From positions 1 through 64,000 of the forward strand of contig RECN01000071.1 in assembly GCA_007694005.1 (NCBI GenBank): DNA of 64,000 nt, given 5' to 3'. Every line of letters starts with the position of its first letter. Position 1 is the stretch's first letter. Made by a program: the position numbers and the translations under genes. Source of the stretch: Spirochaetaceae bacterium (lineage in GTDB: Bacteria > Spirochaetota > Spirochaetia > DSM-27196 > SKKC01). Below, in pieces: positions 63,713 to 64,000 of this stretch. The notes below the pieces were generated by a model. It was not told where the DNA came from. It made no database searches and worked only from the letters and a program-made list of their open reading frames with translations.

Positions 63713-63730
63713 TGTACGTAATGCTGTACA
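63713..63730 (-). promoter_or_regulatory. YefM-type operator hexamers
   Basis: TGTACA (63725-63730) and TGTACG (63713-63718) are spaced 12 bp start to start, just upstream of the antitoxin. TGTACA cores are the known operator elements of YefM-YoeB modules, and the 12-bp spacing fits cooperative binding on one helix face. Confidence 0.6.
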
Positions 63731-63821
63731 TAGTCTACACCCTCCTTCTTGTGCATGTCAAAAGACACCTCGCAGCATCGTCTCTGCGCCCGGGCGCACG
63801 ACGTGCACCTGAGCTACCCGT

Positions 63822-63924
63822 GCCTATATATACGCAGAAGAAACGTCACTTGATTGGAGGATTTCTAATGATCTGTGGTCGGCGATCGACCTTTGTGAAA
63901 ACACTTACAGATGGTGTACACTGA
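63822..63924 (+). other. promoter-like box and short leader ORF before the partial toxin
   Basis: TATATA, then GGAGG (63856-63860) seven bases ahead of an ATG (63868) opening a short ORF of 18 codons ending in GVH. It could be a leader or a truncated antitoxin remnant. The rest of 63732-63910 shows no gene. Confidence 0.35.
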
Positions 63925-64000
63925 TCTCGTGGAATACGCGGTTCATTTGAAACCAAGAGCAATCAAGGATCTTCGAAGCATTGATCAGACTATTGGGACC
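63911..64000 (+). CDS. RelE/ParE-like toxin, 5' part cut by window end
   Basis: The frame reads MVYTDLVEYAVHLKPRAIKDL and continues to the edge of the window, typical of RelE/ParE/HigB-type toxins (for example the common YxVxFTPKALKDLxKL start). The start may be the ATG at 63911 or a GTG at 63929. A small 18-codon ORF (63868-63924) with a perfect GGAGG site and a TATATA box lies just upstream and overlaps the first codons. No antitoxin is visible before it, so a HigBA order (toxin first) is possible. Confidence 0.6.
   Translation, partial: MVYTDLVEYAVHLKPRAIKDLRSIDQTIGT

Overview
The window is a chromosomal segment of about 58-60 % G+C from a free-living, probably pigmented spirochaete (Spirochaeta/Alkalispirochaeta-like). 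This is inferred from gene content and not from any rRNA marker. The supporting features are: a secD-secF-yajC cluster beside a lone groEL; an orphan MsmK/UgpC-type sugar ABC ATPase; many cyclic-nucleotide, PTS-like and chemotaxis proteins; a large helical protein that resembles spirochaete-only families; and carotenoid genes. No rRNA, tRNA, phage, insertion sequence or CRISPR array was found. Genes are tightly packed, often with ATGA start/stop overlaps. Several genes appear to be transcribed from promoters that leave almost no 5' leader.

Layout. 1-11.2 kb (minus strand): hydrolase (cut by the window edge), secF, secD, yajC, a small unknown protein, groEL with a long dyad in its 5' UTR, a REC-histidine kinase, a large hybrid kinase and birA. 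11.3-17.9 kb (plus): argR-argC-argB-argD-argG, then pgi. 17.9-22 kb: a 19-bp tandem repeat, a ParA-like ATPase and two alpha/beta hydrolases. 21.9-28.4 kb (plus): serC followed by an oligopeptide-type ABC system with two ATPases, a single fused permease and a membrane-anchored ectodomain protein, but no solute-binding protein. 28.4-34 kb: cytidine deaminase, a PTS-EIIA/diadenylate-cyclase fusion, an MBL-fold enzyme with two cNMP domains, an orphan plus-strand transcription unit that may be a non-coding RNA, and a degenerate PPP-type phosphoesterase. 33.8-42.8 kb: carotenoid hydratase and lycopene cyclase, galE, nitroreductase, hflX, ogt, a spirochaete-type helical protein and an aminotransferase. 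42.8-56.4 kb: a solute-binding lipoprotein, the orphan sugar ABC ATPase, an MCP-like protein with cheD, envelope proteins, hom, glmS, a CRP-like regulator and thioredoxin.

56.5-63.2 kb (minus) is a complete tryptophan operon, trpE-trpG.D-trpC.F-trpB-trpA, with the same two gene fusions as E. coli. Upstream of trpE lies what looks like a textbook ribosome-mediated attenuator: a sigma70 promoter, a 17-codon leader peptide with tandem Trp codons just before its stop, competing hairpins, and an intrinsic terminator. Immediately upstream is a YefM-YoeB type toxin-antitoxin pair with TGTACA operator hexamers. A second RelE-like toxin gene runs off the end of the window.

The best leads are the trp attenuator, the EIIA-DAC fusion (possible coupling of PTS phosphorylation to c-di-AMP), the orphan RNA unit at 32.6 kb, the fused-permease transporter without a binding protein, the groEL dyad that is not CIRCE, and the cluster of leaderless-type promoters.
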